Translations under genes and position numbers: made by a program | The notes under the pieces: generated by a model | What the model was told of the DNA's origin: nothing | The model's database searches: none | Seen by the model: only the letters and a program-made list of their open reading frames with translations | Shown here: positions 11,301-20,050 of the stretch, one piece after another | Position numbering within the stretch: position 1 is the first letter of the stretch | Layout of the letters: the number at the start of each line of letters is the position of its first letter | From: Polytrichum commune | Lineage: Eukaryota > Streptophyta > Polytrichopsida > Polytrichales > Polytrichaceae | Direction: 5' to 3' | Assembly: GCA_950295325.1 (NCBI GenBank) | Contig: OX485804.1 | Location: forward strand, 36,072,429 to 36,136,428 | Length of the DNA stretch: 64,000 bases

Positions 11301-14300
11301 TTTTCCAACATTGCTATAGACAAAAAAAAATACCATCATACTGGAAACAAAGCAAAACCATCTTCCTCCACAAAAAAAAAAACCCAATACATATAGCCAA
11401 CTATAGACCAATAGCCCTCGCCAATACTATCTACAAACTATACACCAGCACCATAACATCTCTACTCACTAGCTACGGTGAACAACACAGAATCCTTCAC
11501 TTCAGCCAAGAAGGGTTTCGCCCACAACGAAACACCTCCAGACAGATACAAACCATCATAGCAGCCCTCGAAGACGCGAAACTCACTCATAAAGACATAT
11601 ATCTAACATACATAGACTTCAAAAATGCATTCGGTTCCATAGATCATGCACGGCTACTCGCCATAATGGAAGATTTAGGATTCCCCCTAGACGCAGTTGA
11701 AATAGTCGGAAACATATATAGGAACTCCACAACGACCTTCGCCGGCAACCATTTTGAAACAACACCCCCAATCACAATCAGCCGAGGGACAATTCAAGGT
11801 GACACACTTAGCCCCTACCTATTCATCATATTCTTAGAACCACTTCTAAGATGGCTAGAAAAAGATAACCTGGGTTATCATTTTAACACATCCCTATCCA
11901 CATGTACCACCACCGCCTACGCCGACGACCTAGCAATCCTCACCGACAACATAAAACACATCCAACCTCAAATAACTAAACTACAAAAATTTGCCGAATG
12001 GTCACATATGGACCTTAACCTATCCAAATGTGCCATTACGGGTTGCCCTAATAAATCTAAACTTAAACCAAGCATCTTCAAAGCTTACATACAATCACAA
12101 AATATTACCTACAAATCTAACTCATTTCCAACTCTCACACAAAATGAACCCTACACCTACCTAGGCATCCACCTAATGCCATCACTAAAGTGGAATCTAC
12201 AAAAAGAGATCACGCTACAAAAAGCCAAACAGCAATGCAAGCTACTTACCCTCTCACCAACCAGCCTCAAACAAAAAATCCACATCCTAAACACAGTCAT
12301 CAAACCCCGCATAGCATATGCATACTATGCAGTCCCATTCTCCAAACCGGATATCAAAAAACTTGACAAACTAATTAGCAAACTAACCAAAGAAATATGC
12401 AATATACCCAAAAGCTCCGCTAATATTCTCACACATCTCCCACATGAAAATTTTGGCATCAACGTCACCTCCCTCCTACCTGACTACATACACTGCATAG
12501 GTCAACAACTCATACAAGTCCTCAACGACCCAGGCCAATTAGGCATTATATACCAAGGATTAACAAAATACATCTCCGCCACATATGGTGGCTCATTACA
12601 CCTCCCAAAACTTAAGCAACAAGCATGCGCCAGATCACCCATAGCTAGAACACTCTTCTTACTAGAAAGAGAATACGAAATACACGTCACCACCGCAAAC
12701 CGAGCATTCCCCATTAGAAGCACCCCAATTGAACAAACATGGAAAAAAACCCCCACATATGCCACCCTCCCAAAAAACTCCAAAACAAAAATACAACGAT
12801 ACTTAGACAAATTATATACATATGGCATCACGACAATAGCACAAATCCAAAATCCGGACACCATGAACATACTAACACCGGAGGAATTCCGAGTTAGATA
12901 CAAGCAAATACCTAAAACTATCAAAGAAGCACTACAACAAGCTAAATCATTATTCCCCACCCCATCACTACCCACCACCCACATAACCCACCCCCAACCC
13001 CCACTACACACCCACACTAACACCAACCAACAAACAAACCCATCCACACGATCCGCCCTTGGATGCGAAATCCATACCATAATCAGCGACAAAATCACCA
13101 CAAGAAAAGATAAATGGGGAGCACAAGCCATAAAAGTAGAATATCTATGCCAATGGCGCAATATAACCGACACCATACAACATTGGCGCACGGAAGAGGA
13201 ACTTCTACACCCGGACAACATATTCCTAGATCACAACCTATTACTCATAAATCAATATCACAAAACAAAGATAGAACACAAAAACACACAAATATATGAA
13301 GACTACTCTACATACTCCCAATCTAAAGACAACAAATTCATCCACCCTCCCCTCGCAATCACAAACCTCACAATTGCCACACAAGAACGAAATCCCGACA
13401 AAGACATAATTACCAACAAGCCAACAATACAAATACAAGGCCCGTTGACCAACATATACGACCAAAACGGAAATTACATCACCACCCTTAACACCGATAG
13501 AATACAATGGCTATGGAACCAATTCTCCCAAAACCACCTCACACACCTAACCACATTCTTACAACCGCCGCCACAAGACTTTGAAACTGAAATACTATGG
13601 CTAATACACAGATACATTACCATACTCCCAAAGAAAAAACCAAAAAACATACGACCAACCAACTTACACCACACACTACACCCAGACATTACCAAACTAC
13701 TAATTGAATCCCTCAAAATCACCCATGCATACTATTCATCCCCCCTCACATGCCCCACCCAAATTACGCAATATAACTCACCCCACAACAGAGACATAAT
13801 ATTCGGTTCCATGGGACACACGAAATCCTCTAGATGGACGGGAATAGGCATAGCCCACCCAAAAGACCATAACTCGACCCTCGAAGCCATACACTGGGCC
13901 AGAATGGCTGCAAAAGAAAACCCCCAAACCACCACCATCCTCATTGTCAACTATAAAGATTGGACCACACAACACTTGCCCATCAACGGACAAGTTGACA
14001 TACACACAATAGCCACCATCCCACCACACACTATAAAATACGACCCCACACCGGAATGGCCCAAATACTACCAATACACGGAGCCTGCCCTCACATCCAT
14101 CATATGCATACATAATCAATCACATCCTACTCAAAACCTCCAAACCCCGCACGAACTACACAATGTCCTCACACGAACATTAAACACACACATAGATACC
14201 TATTCCATTACCCCCACACCAACACAATATAAAGTAAAATTCTCCAAAGCATGGCTAAACGCCCCCAAAATAAACCCACCTCCCATAAACCACAACACAT

Positions 14301-14422
14301 CACACATTCCCACAAAATACCACCAAACATACCCACTCAAATTCCCCCCCCCACCAATGTATATACACAGATGGGTCATTTATCCCACCAACTACCAACT
14401 CCGAAGGAAACATAGAAGGTAA
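8363..14422 (+). CDS. LINE polyprotein: 2A, APE endonuclease, reverse transcriptase, chromodomain- and methyltransferase-like segments
   Basis: 2019 codons. In order: hydrophobic segment about 53-70; 2A core GDIEINPGP at 169-177; domain X about 177-290. APE endonuclease about 383-635 has WN (390), QE (419), GDFN (545-547), SHID and SDH (628-630), so the catalytic set looks complete. Reverse transcriptase about 940-1240 has KAPGPDNIP, YRPIALAN, GFRPQRNTSRQ, YIDFKNAFGSID (from 1083), GDTLSPYLF, YADD (1186-1189) and LGIHL. A chromodomain-like stretch lies at about 1583-1633 and a PCIF1-like methyltransferase stretch at about 1775-1868. The terminal ~24 codons are out of frame: the RNase H motif TDGS appears in the other frame just after a C9 run. 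Nicking and priming at the target and reverse transcription are the expected roles. The true start is upstream in the 8027 frame or earlier. Single-copy integrity is good apart from the stop and the shift. Confidence 0.85.
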   Translation: MTQNLNPRYLTILRRPHSLPESAPTNTITQTHPNINDNTSPTPHTHHLATILIMLTITLSMLHSYGYNSNQHNSNLTPPHQLPPLTQQHYPPPPHHKNSITSTHHTQTHTTQHPTQPLSHTYTPHLPHIQHTLHIGKFYYFTHTHLKTPKITLTTYYTWNIATLITRSGDIEINPGPLTQILKNLPIEYTQRQKQYFITNTLTLKPHYKHLEEIFLPHLTHPPSNNQLPHLPHLNNHSTLLTTYPTQFQLYAFIIAYSPIPQKCNQLMTDKLDPRCLTILRRLQNIPQHTISEIQHTPNHPYHTTPPTNITQTYTHINTLISKGTPITITNLNKESPHIPQKLLHEMLKCTHKVRGFHPTITRTHNHLHANHQTTSTNPQINTLNIITWNTGCISSSLPGIQELTRSLHSNPHIILIQETKLHKLKSTSYIDHKLQDYKIIYNNSNNTHKHNKYAGPSQAKGGILSMIPKAIYTNENINKIPTPSHISPYLQAININNKPLTPLLILNMYMPTHPQDIHLIPEIQKHIQHLITQYPTHQTLLAGDFNRDILLQGRSHNGTPSPPNPNDYEWAHFTKHIGLNVINNNINFTRQGGNNYTSTSHIDGFYSNIPNHNFLKSHTITDLNQNSDHYPVLLRLSPNNIVIKESNLILPPINPRISYPIPPDKIQILHTTFLESQNLAITHLTKILLQDQLTHTQWEQAQNQFKDIIDSLSQCIENTCRTQPPPKLPHRARIQGGFLPITQQKAWKKQLIIHHSIRKAIRTTCQHPFTQLHNHPAIQALQEINNYNIPSLPINHTDLNQWIEEIDNIGKTAKTTAHKITTKQTATNCRKAITKYRTLLNMKPKTIHKRIFHSTNPNSLDCLQNSQGHILTNPTDISKEIYHTQQSSFQRQAPLCDDITDHPTTCMCAIRKYPWHTEKGIILEKRGPHNTQISTQFTREVYDNCIKRLTRGKAPGPDNIPNDIIKTLPSQWQDLLFLFFQHCYRQKKIPSYWKQSKTIFLHKKKNPIHIANYRPIALANTIYKLYTSTITSLLTSYGEQHRILHFSQEGFRPQRNTSRQIQTIIAALEDAKLTHKDIYLTYIDFKNAFGSIDHARLLAIMEDLGFPLDAVEIVGNIYRNSTTTFAGNHFETTPPITISRGTIQGDTLSPYLFIIFLEPLLRWLEKDNLGYHFNTSLSTCTTTAYADDLAILTDNIKHIQPQITKLQKFAEWSHMDLNLSKCAITGCPNKSKLKPSIFKAYIQSQNITYKSNSFPTLTQNEPYTYLGIHLMPSLKWNLQKEITLQKAKQQCKLLTLSPTSLKQKIHILNTVIKPRIAYAYYAVPFSKPDIKKLDKLISKLTKEICNIPKSSANILTHLPHENFGINVTSLLPDYIHCIGQQLIQVLNDPGQLGIIYQGLTKYISATYGGSLHLPKLKQQACARSPIARTLFLLEREYEIHVTTANRAFPIRSTPIEQTWKKTPTYATLPKNSKTKIQRYLDKLYTYGITTIAQIQNPDTMNILTPEEFRVRYKQIPKTIKEALQQAKSLFPTPSLPTTHITHPQPPLHTHTNTNQQTNPSTRSALGCEIHTIISDKITTRKDKWGAQAIKVEYLCQWRNITDTIQHWRTEEELLHPDNIFLDHNLLLINQYHKTKIEHKNTQIYEDYSTYSQSKDNKFIHPPLAITNLTIATQERNPDKDIITNKPTIQIQGPLTNIYDQNGNYITTLNTDRIQWLWNQFSQNHLTHLTTFLQPPPQDFETEILWLIHRYITILPKKKPKNIRPTNLHHTLHPDITKLLIESLKITHAYYSSPLTCPTQITQYNSPHNRDIIFGSMGHTKSSRWTGIGIAHPKDHNSTLEAIHWARMAAKENPQTTTILIVNYKDWTTQHLPINGQVDIHTIATIPPHTIKYDPTPEWPKYYQYTEPALTSIICIHNQSHPTQNLQTPHELHNVLTRTLNTHIDTYSITPTPTQYKVKFSKAWLNAPKINPPPINHNTSHIPTKYHQTYPLKFPPPPMYIHRWVIYPTNYQLRRKHRR
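8867..8893 (+). other. 2A-like ribosome-skipping motif, copy 2
   Basis: Translates to GDIEINPGP, preceded by YYTWNIATLITRS. It is exactly 801 nt (267 codons, in frame) after copy 1. It would release everything upstream from the endonuclease/reverse-transcriptase portion during translation. Confidence 0.88.
13111..13260 (+). other. Chromodomain-like segment of the LINE ORF
   Basis: The frame reads IKVEYLCQWRN, then TIQHWRTEEELLHP, then LLINQY. This matches the chromodomain layout: beta strand YLV-W, a Trp followed by acidic residues, then a helix. Known chromodomains (for example in chromovirus integrases) read methylated histone tails. The role here, steering integration to marked chromatin, is inference. 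The first aromatic-cage residue is not obvious. Confidence 0.5.
13684..13965 (+). other. PCIF1/adenine-methyltransferase-like segment of the LINE ORF
   Basis: The frame shows SSPLTC, QYNSP, FGSMG, WTGIGIAHPKD, WARMAAKENP and TILIVNYKDW in that order. PCIF1-type N6-adenine methyltransferases have SPLNC, a QYCSAF-like stretch, FGSRG, the catalytic NPPF, and a hydrophobic strand before a Trp at corresponding places. Here the position of NPPF reads AHPK, so catalysis may be lost or the fold may have been recruited for binding. The match is from memory of the family pattern and needs a profile search. Confidence 0.4.
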
Positions 14423-15788
14423 CACCGCAGGCTCCGGCATATACAGCCCTAACAACAACATCCAAATATCAGAAAGACTCCCAGGCTACCAAAACATCCT
14501 TAGAGCAGAACTCAACGCCATACTTATAGCGGTTAAAACCATCCGCACCACCAAGATAGACACACACATTTTTACAGACAGTCTCAACAGTATATTCCTA
14601 ATCAACAACCATATTAGACATCCATCATCCCAACACCATCACCCAGACAAACTACTCATAGCCGCAATAATTCACCATATCTATTGGACACCGCACAAAA
14701 TACATATACACAAAGTAAGAGCACACTCGGGTATTTCCGGTAACGAAATCGCCGACACACTCACCGTCAAAGGGAACCTCCTAGACAAACCAACCAAAAC
14801 ACCACACATACACATAGCGCACCAAACCCCATACTGGCTAGCCAGCTGCCCCACCGCCACACATGATGGAGCCATCCGAAACCTCCACACAATTATAACC
14901 AAAGAACACATAATTCGGGAAACAGCAACAGCTAAACATAGATTCCCTTACGTAGACAAATGGCTATCAAACGACCAAATACACCACAAACTTTCTAACC
15001 ACTTCTGGACAAATGATACGGTCACGGATGCACAAATATCCCAAACGTTAAAATTTAGATACGCCCAATACATGGGCAACCACAGAAAAAACATCTTTTG
15101 GCCAAACACACACCAAAATCCCAACTGCACATTATGTCCCAAAAACGATCGAGACACATGGCCGCATCTTCTATCAATGTGTGAACACCCCTTCTTAAAG
15201 GGCCTACGCATATCCCGACACAACAAAGCCGTACACCTTATCACACAATTGCTACAAGCCAACAAAAACACCCGTTTCTATACACTAACCAACGCCGGTA
15301 AACACAACAACAACCCCCCAGAACAAACAATCCCAGAATGGCTAATTAAATGTACATGCCCACACACCCCTTGCCTATGCCAAGCCAAACTCAAACCAGA
15401 CATCCTATGCATAATTGGTGCCCCAAACAATACGCAAACACCCATAGTTCCATCCCCCACGACCATAATCCAATTTATAGAATTTACTTATTGCCACGAC
15501 AGATTCCCCGAACAAGCCATTACTCGCAAACACGCCAAATATGACCCACTCATTAAAACTATACAAGACCTAGGGTGGAAAACTAACCCCCTAATTACCA
15601 TTACTGCAGGAGTAAGAGGAGCCATCCACACCCACTCCATGGAAAAACTAGCCCACCTCCATATCCCAAAAAACACTATCAAATCACTCATGAAAAACCT
15701 ACACATTAACGCCATTAAATACCTCACCTACCTCATACTCAACAAACGTAAACTGGATAACAAACAATCACCGGTCCCCATCACATAA
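14353..15788 (+). CDS. LINE C-terminal region: RNase H, zinc finger, PD-(D/E)XK-like nuclease
   Basis: An uninterrupted frame, offset by one base from the preceding ORF and without an ATG until 15072, so it must be reached by frameshift, or the C9 run has changed length. RNase H shows all four acidic residues: TDGS (D codon 14370), RAELNA (E 14508), FTDS (D 14577) and NEIADT (D 14754). A CCHC-type finger C-x2-C...H...C spans about 15126-15185. Next come CTC..PCLC (from 15351) and KPDILCI (D codon 15399). After these come IEFTY (E codon 15480), RKHAKYDPLI and ITAGVRGAIH, the layout of restriction-like endonucleases (PD, then E-x-T/K, then K..KY). These features recur in the copies at 41 and 61 kb, which argues for function. 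The stop at 15786-15788 is followed directly by the 3' UTR. Confidence 0.85.
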
Positions 15789-15935
15789 AAGAAACTTGGC
15801 TAGTACCAAAGAGCCCACCCCTACGGGGGCATTAGTCTAGTGCTGCATCACGATAACCGTGATCAACACTAGATCAACGGGCTCAAATTCACGCCGGTAT
15901 TTGATACGGGCGTTCACTTTTCTTTTCTTTCTGTC
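15789..15935 (+). ncRNA. Structured LINE 3' UTR and tail
   Basis: A closing stem GAGCCC (15811-15816) with GGGCTC (15879-15884) encloses a small hairpin CCCC-TA-CGGGG (about 15818-15828). It also encloses a longer one: CTAGTG (15837-15842) and ATCACG (15847-15852) pair with CGTGAT (15858-15863) and CACTAG (15867-15872). The stem is followed by 'ttcacgccggta' and a TTTTCTTTTCTTTCT tail. The copy at 61.8 kb has the same layout with different paired bases. Probable recognition structure for its own reverse transcriptase. Confidence 0.7.
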
Positions 15936-17130
15936 GTTGGCAAAAAAAATTAAGAAAATAGTGTTGCTTCACATCCAAGTTGGTCTAACTCTTTACGTGA
16001 CCCCTAAATGGGCATCACCAGAACTAGCGGGCTTTCAAAAATTATTGCCTCCTTTCAAACATAACATTATTCAGCTGCTATGAACTGTTACATTCTAATA
16101 ATAATAGTAAGAGTACTTCACCCAAGTTATCAAGTTGAATCTACTCTATAAAGAGAATAACCATGGTATAGTTCCCAATACTATCTAATAGATTCGTGAC
16201 CCCACCCACCTTTCATACTTAGTTGGACAATGTTATGACAATAGTAAGGCACATACCACATGGCATGCACCTATCTCCCCAAAGCTCAAGTCCCTAGGTT
16301 CCCACATGTTTGGTTATAGATATCCGGTTCACTCAACACTCACACCAAGATGGGTTGTGCAAACAAACAGGTTTAAGTTATGTTGCTCTACCTTTTTGTT
16401 GACATGTAACTAACATTCCCCCTTAACTTAAAGGACCACGAATGTGTTTTTGTGGGATGTGTGACCATTTGTATAAAGCCTCAACAAGCATTGAACTAAA
16501 TTATTTGGTATATAATATTGAATCAATATATATAGCACAACCTATTAGAAAGAGGAAGTGAAAAAAATTTGTATGTGACGACGATGATCAAATATGTGTG
16601 GTATGTATGTGGATCCAAGTCATTTTTAATAGCTCAAATCTCCCTATATTTTAATTTGAATATATTTATGCTTTGAATACAATAATACATATAATAAATG
16701 AGAAAACGATTATATGGTTATTTTTAACACTAGCTAGAATATCAAGAGATAAATTGACCTCCTCCACATGACACCTTCAAGCCTCTCAGACCTTTAATCC
16801 TTCAAGACCAAGATTTTTTTTTTGGTTTGGGCAATCACCTTTGCCCAATCATACCAAAATACGATTTTACTTCATAATCTTATGATTTCAGACACATCGG
16901 TGGCTATTTGTTTTTGTGAAAAATCATGACCTTACAAAAATACCATATGTACAATCAAATGCACCATAAGATATATAAATTTTCTTCAATAATTTGTTGG
17001 ATTAGATTCAACTATTTTAGGAGATTTCGCTTCAGCATGTACGGGTTAAGGCTTGAACCATTTTCCACAGTTACAATTGTAAGGCTATTTTCCTCCCATT
17101 TGCATGGCTACACTCAAGGCTCGGCTCTCA
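15936..17130. other. Intergenic DNA, nothing recognised
   Basis: AT-rich sequence downstream of the LINE with short open frames only. No repeat end or gene could be placed. Confidence 0.35.
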
Positions 17131-17347
17131 CACCGTTTATGGTACTTAGCATCACTTACTATTTGGAATTACTCAATGCTATAACTTCAAACTGTTTGAT
17201 TCATTTTTTATTAGCAAAGGTTCAAAAGGTTGTTTGGAAATTGTAGAAGATAAATAAGTTTACTTGATAAATCCTTACATTCTCTATAAAAAGTTAAAGC
17301 ACTGAGTAACTCCTAATAATAAATGACACTAAATTTAATAAACAATG
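17131..17347. mobile_element. N-family MITE copy (N3)
   Basis: 217 bp with inverted termini related to CACCGTTTATGGTACTTAGC on the left and AATAAACAATG on the right. The subterminal text 'acttactatttggaattac' is shared with N2 (62895-63111). The right flank has TA but the left flank has CA, so the duplication is not intact. Confidence 0.5.
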
Positions 17348-18360
17348 TAGTGATTGTGACCCATTGTTATGAGGGAAGCTAACATGTGAGGAGTGAGGGT
17401 TGGCATGTGAGTGAGGGTTGGCGTGTGAGTAATGAGGAATTTTGAGGAATTTTTTGTCCAGCAAGAGGCTATTTAAGCACAAAATGGAATATAAATTGGT
17501 TAAAAAGTAAGGATTCAATATTTTGGAAAGAAGAAAGAAAAGATTGAAGTGGACTCTATTACCATGAATTTTAGGGTGTCTTTTAATCCATGGTGATAGG
17601 CACTTTACTAAATTAACAAACATTAAAATGAAATGTAAAGCATCTTATTGTAACAACCGTTGAGTTGCAACATCAGTGTGCTTTACTTTTCTTATGGCAA
17701 ACATATGTGTTCCTATATATAAATACTAAGTGTTCCTATCATGGCATTGAGCTTCTTCCGCAACACTAACAAGCCCAAGAAGACGCATCACCTCATTGTA
17801 GTTGAATGTGGGTGCATGATTGAATTTGTCGGTGGCATAGTCCACTTTGCACAAATACCTGGAAACATTGTACAAATGTTTTTAGGATACCCACTGACCC
17901 CTCTTCCCCATTGCCATTGTTGACATCTTCACAAATCGCAAGTGCATTAGGGATAATCTGCTATGGACATGAGGTATGTTTTCTCCTCTTTGGAAACTAT
18001 GGTTAGTGAAATTATTAGCCTAACATTTAGGCTCACAAGAAGGATCTACAAGGACAATGATCCAAGTCTACCCATGGTCAAATGTGAGTGCACATGTCTT
18101 TTCCACTGGTCTGTGAGCTTGGAAAAGATGACGCAAAAGTACATCAAACCAACTTTTGCAGTTTCAGCACAAATAAGCAAGATTATAAGGGCGCGAAGAC
18201 AATGGATGACACCAAGACTAAGTATCATGTGATTCATTTGTGGTGGTGAATGACATAAATGTAGGATTTATTTTAAATAAACTCATTGGATGCTAGCATT
18301 GATTTTGGAAACGCTATCATTCTATATTAGCTTTATTTTAGGGAAGAACAATTTTGGTTT
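17348..18360. other. Unassigned DNA with short open frames
   Basis: Contains a short direct repeat of 'gagtgagggttggcatgtga' type at 17385-17430. Open frames at 17741-17923 and 17963-18232 (both plus) could be fragments of a decayed coding region continuing to 19.8 kb, but no family is recognised. Confidence 0.3.
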
Positions 18361-19821
18361 AGTGGCAATGATGGTGGATGAAGAGAACACACAACCAAAA
18401 CCTCCATGTGGCGGGGAATCGGGTTCCAAGGGGACTCTGGTACGGACTCCGGGGAGACACCGGGAGGTACACCCGGAAGAAGAAGAGTGAATGCACCAAG
18501 GGGTGGACCACAACCCATCAATCTAGAGGTAGTGTTGGACCCCGATGTTCTCGCTAATCCCAAATGCTAGGATGAAAAGGGTACAAGATTATCTTGATTT
18601 TCTTCCAGTCTTAGGTCATCAACCTCTAGGGACTCCACCCTCTAATCGGGTAGACCACGACGATGCAAGCACATTGTTAGGGGTACCCGTTGACCACCTG
18701 CTAGGTGACCGAGAATTCACATGATACCACCACATGTACCCCTTCTGGTTTTGTCCACGGTCTTTGCTAGTTGATGTGGAGATGACATTGGAGGTTCCAA
18801 CACCACCACTAGTAGTTGCTGACAATGGAGGTGTTGAAGGTTGTGTTGGTGAAGTGCAAGTTGGACCATGAACATGAAGTGGAGTTGGTCTGCATGGAAC
18901 ACATGAACGAGGTCCACGGGTTGAAGGCCCGGATTGAGGAGATGACTAATCTTGCGAGGTTAGCAGTGAATAGTGATGGATGAGCTTGATAAACCTAGGA
19001 GTCCTTGTAAACAATGGCTTGATCGTCGACTATTATTCACCTCATAGCCACCCGTGGATTTCAAGTACCCCAAAGGATTTTTTGGTCGATGATAAACATG
19101 ACCCTAGCATTGATTGGAATGCGAGACCCAAAGATGAATTCTAGTGGGTGATAGTGGTATCATCTCACACCGTGATACCTCCAGCCACACCTACATTGTT
19201 GTGGCCATGTGTCCTTGGGTGGATGGGAGTTTTTGTGGCATATATACTAAACCTTGGGGATCCAAAGGTGTGTGGATCATTGGCTCTTGTGGTCATATGG
19301 TCCATCCGAATCACTTGTTGCCTCACATGATGCAAACATGTTGTTGTCCTTCATGCAAAGCCCCTTCATATTGCAGGTTGTATGAGCAATTCGGCGTGCA
19401 GTGAGGAATGCCTCTGAATTATGAGCACAATAGGACCCACAAAGTATTGCCCACAGGCACTCCTCCTACATGTAGTTGGCAAGCACAACGGTATGCCAAG
19501 AACGTCCAAGGTAACCGATGTATCTCAAATTCAAGCATGTTACAAGGGCAGTGCATGAGTTTTTACCCTGGCCCTACACCAAAAGCATGTGGTGAGAGCA
19601 TTTTTGTACCAGATCATGGAAGGTCATGTTGGCGGTACAGGGGAGTTCGTCCACGGTCCACACCTCCAAGGTTACATTATGACACCAATGGTAACGTGAT
19701 TGTGGGGGTATTATCTCGCAAACCCACTGCAAGTGAGATGATGACTTGGGATATGGAAGAGATCTTGGACGTTCAAAGTTCGTCGAGGAGGCTAAACTTG
19801 AGGGCATCAATGAAAATTTAA
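18361..19821 (+). pseudogene. Possible decayed coding region, unknown family
   Basis: Less AT-rich than its surroundings, with consecutive plus-strand open frames at 18290-18490, 19144-19404 and 19408-19821, the last two in the same frame and separated by a single TGA (19402-19404). The 19144 frame has a Cys/His-rich stretch (CGHMVHPNHLLPHMMQTCCC). The 19408 frame ends with SRKPTASEMMTWDMEEILDV. It may be a remnant of a large transposon gene, but I recognise no domain and cannot exclude chance. Confidence 0.25.
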
Positions 19822-20050
19822 TAGAAAATCATCAACATAATGTAATGTCATCAAATTTTTAACAAAATATAAAACAACGAGCTACCCAATAACACCTACT
19901 TGCACACCACTTCCATCATCTTCCATAAAAATGTATATCATTTTTTGCATTTCTTTTGTCAACATAAATCGCTTGGCTTTGTATATCAATATGCCTTTAT
20001 TATGATGTTTATGATACTTTTTTACCACAAAATTTGAAGTTCACCAACTA
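19822..20050. other. AT-rich spacer
   Basis: Non-coding. About 19950-20040 resembles 4886-4990 ('gtcaacataaatcgcttgg'), a short dispersed repeat. Confidence 0.4.

Larger units (their letters stand above)
7200..15935 (+). mobile_element. Near full-length LINE with two 2A peptides and probable dual endonucleases
   Basis: This is a non-LTR retrotransposon of about 8.7 kb. Domains in order: N-terminal hydrophobic region; 2A-like peptide 1 (8066-8092); conserved domain X copy 1; second hydrophobic region; 2A-like peptide 2 (8867-8893); domain X copy 2; APE endonuclease; reverse transcriptase; chromodomain-like segment; adenine-methyltransferase-like segment; RNase H; zinc finger; PD-(D/E)XK-like nuclease; structured 3' UTR; T/C-rich tail. 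The sense strand is A/C-rich and very poor in G throughout. Two defects are visible: a TAA at 8024-8026 and a one-base frame change at a C9 run (14344-14352). The 3' end is set by comparison with the copy at 60644-61907. The 5' end is uncertain (7180-7274), and I could not find a convincing target-site duplication. An APE-plus-REL combination is known from the Dualen/RandI group described in Chlamydomonas. Assignment to that group is inference. Confidence 0.85.

Noticed and set aside
12502..14119. Several long minus-strand ORFs opposite the LINE
   Set aside because: They are Cys/Val/Trp-rich complements of the AC-rich coding strand.
7180..15960. Target-site duplication for the full-length LINE
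   Set aside because: Compared 7150-7280 with 15920-15980; only trivial matches such as 'aagaaaa' occur.
16926..17246. 106-codon plus-strand ORF as a gene
   Set aside because: It overlaps MITE N3 and has no recognisable domain.
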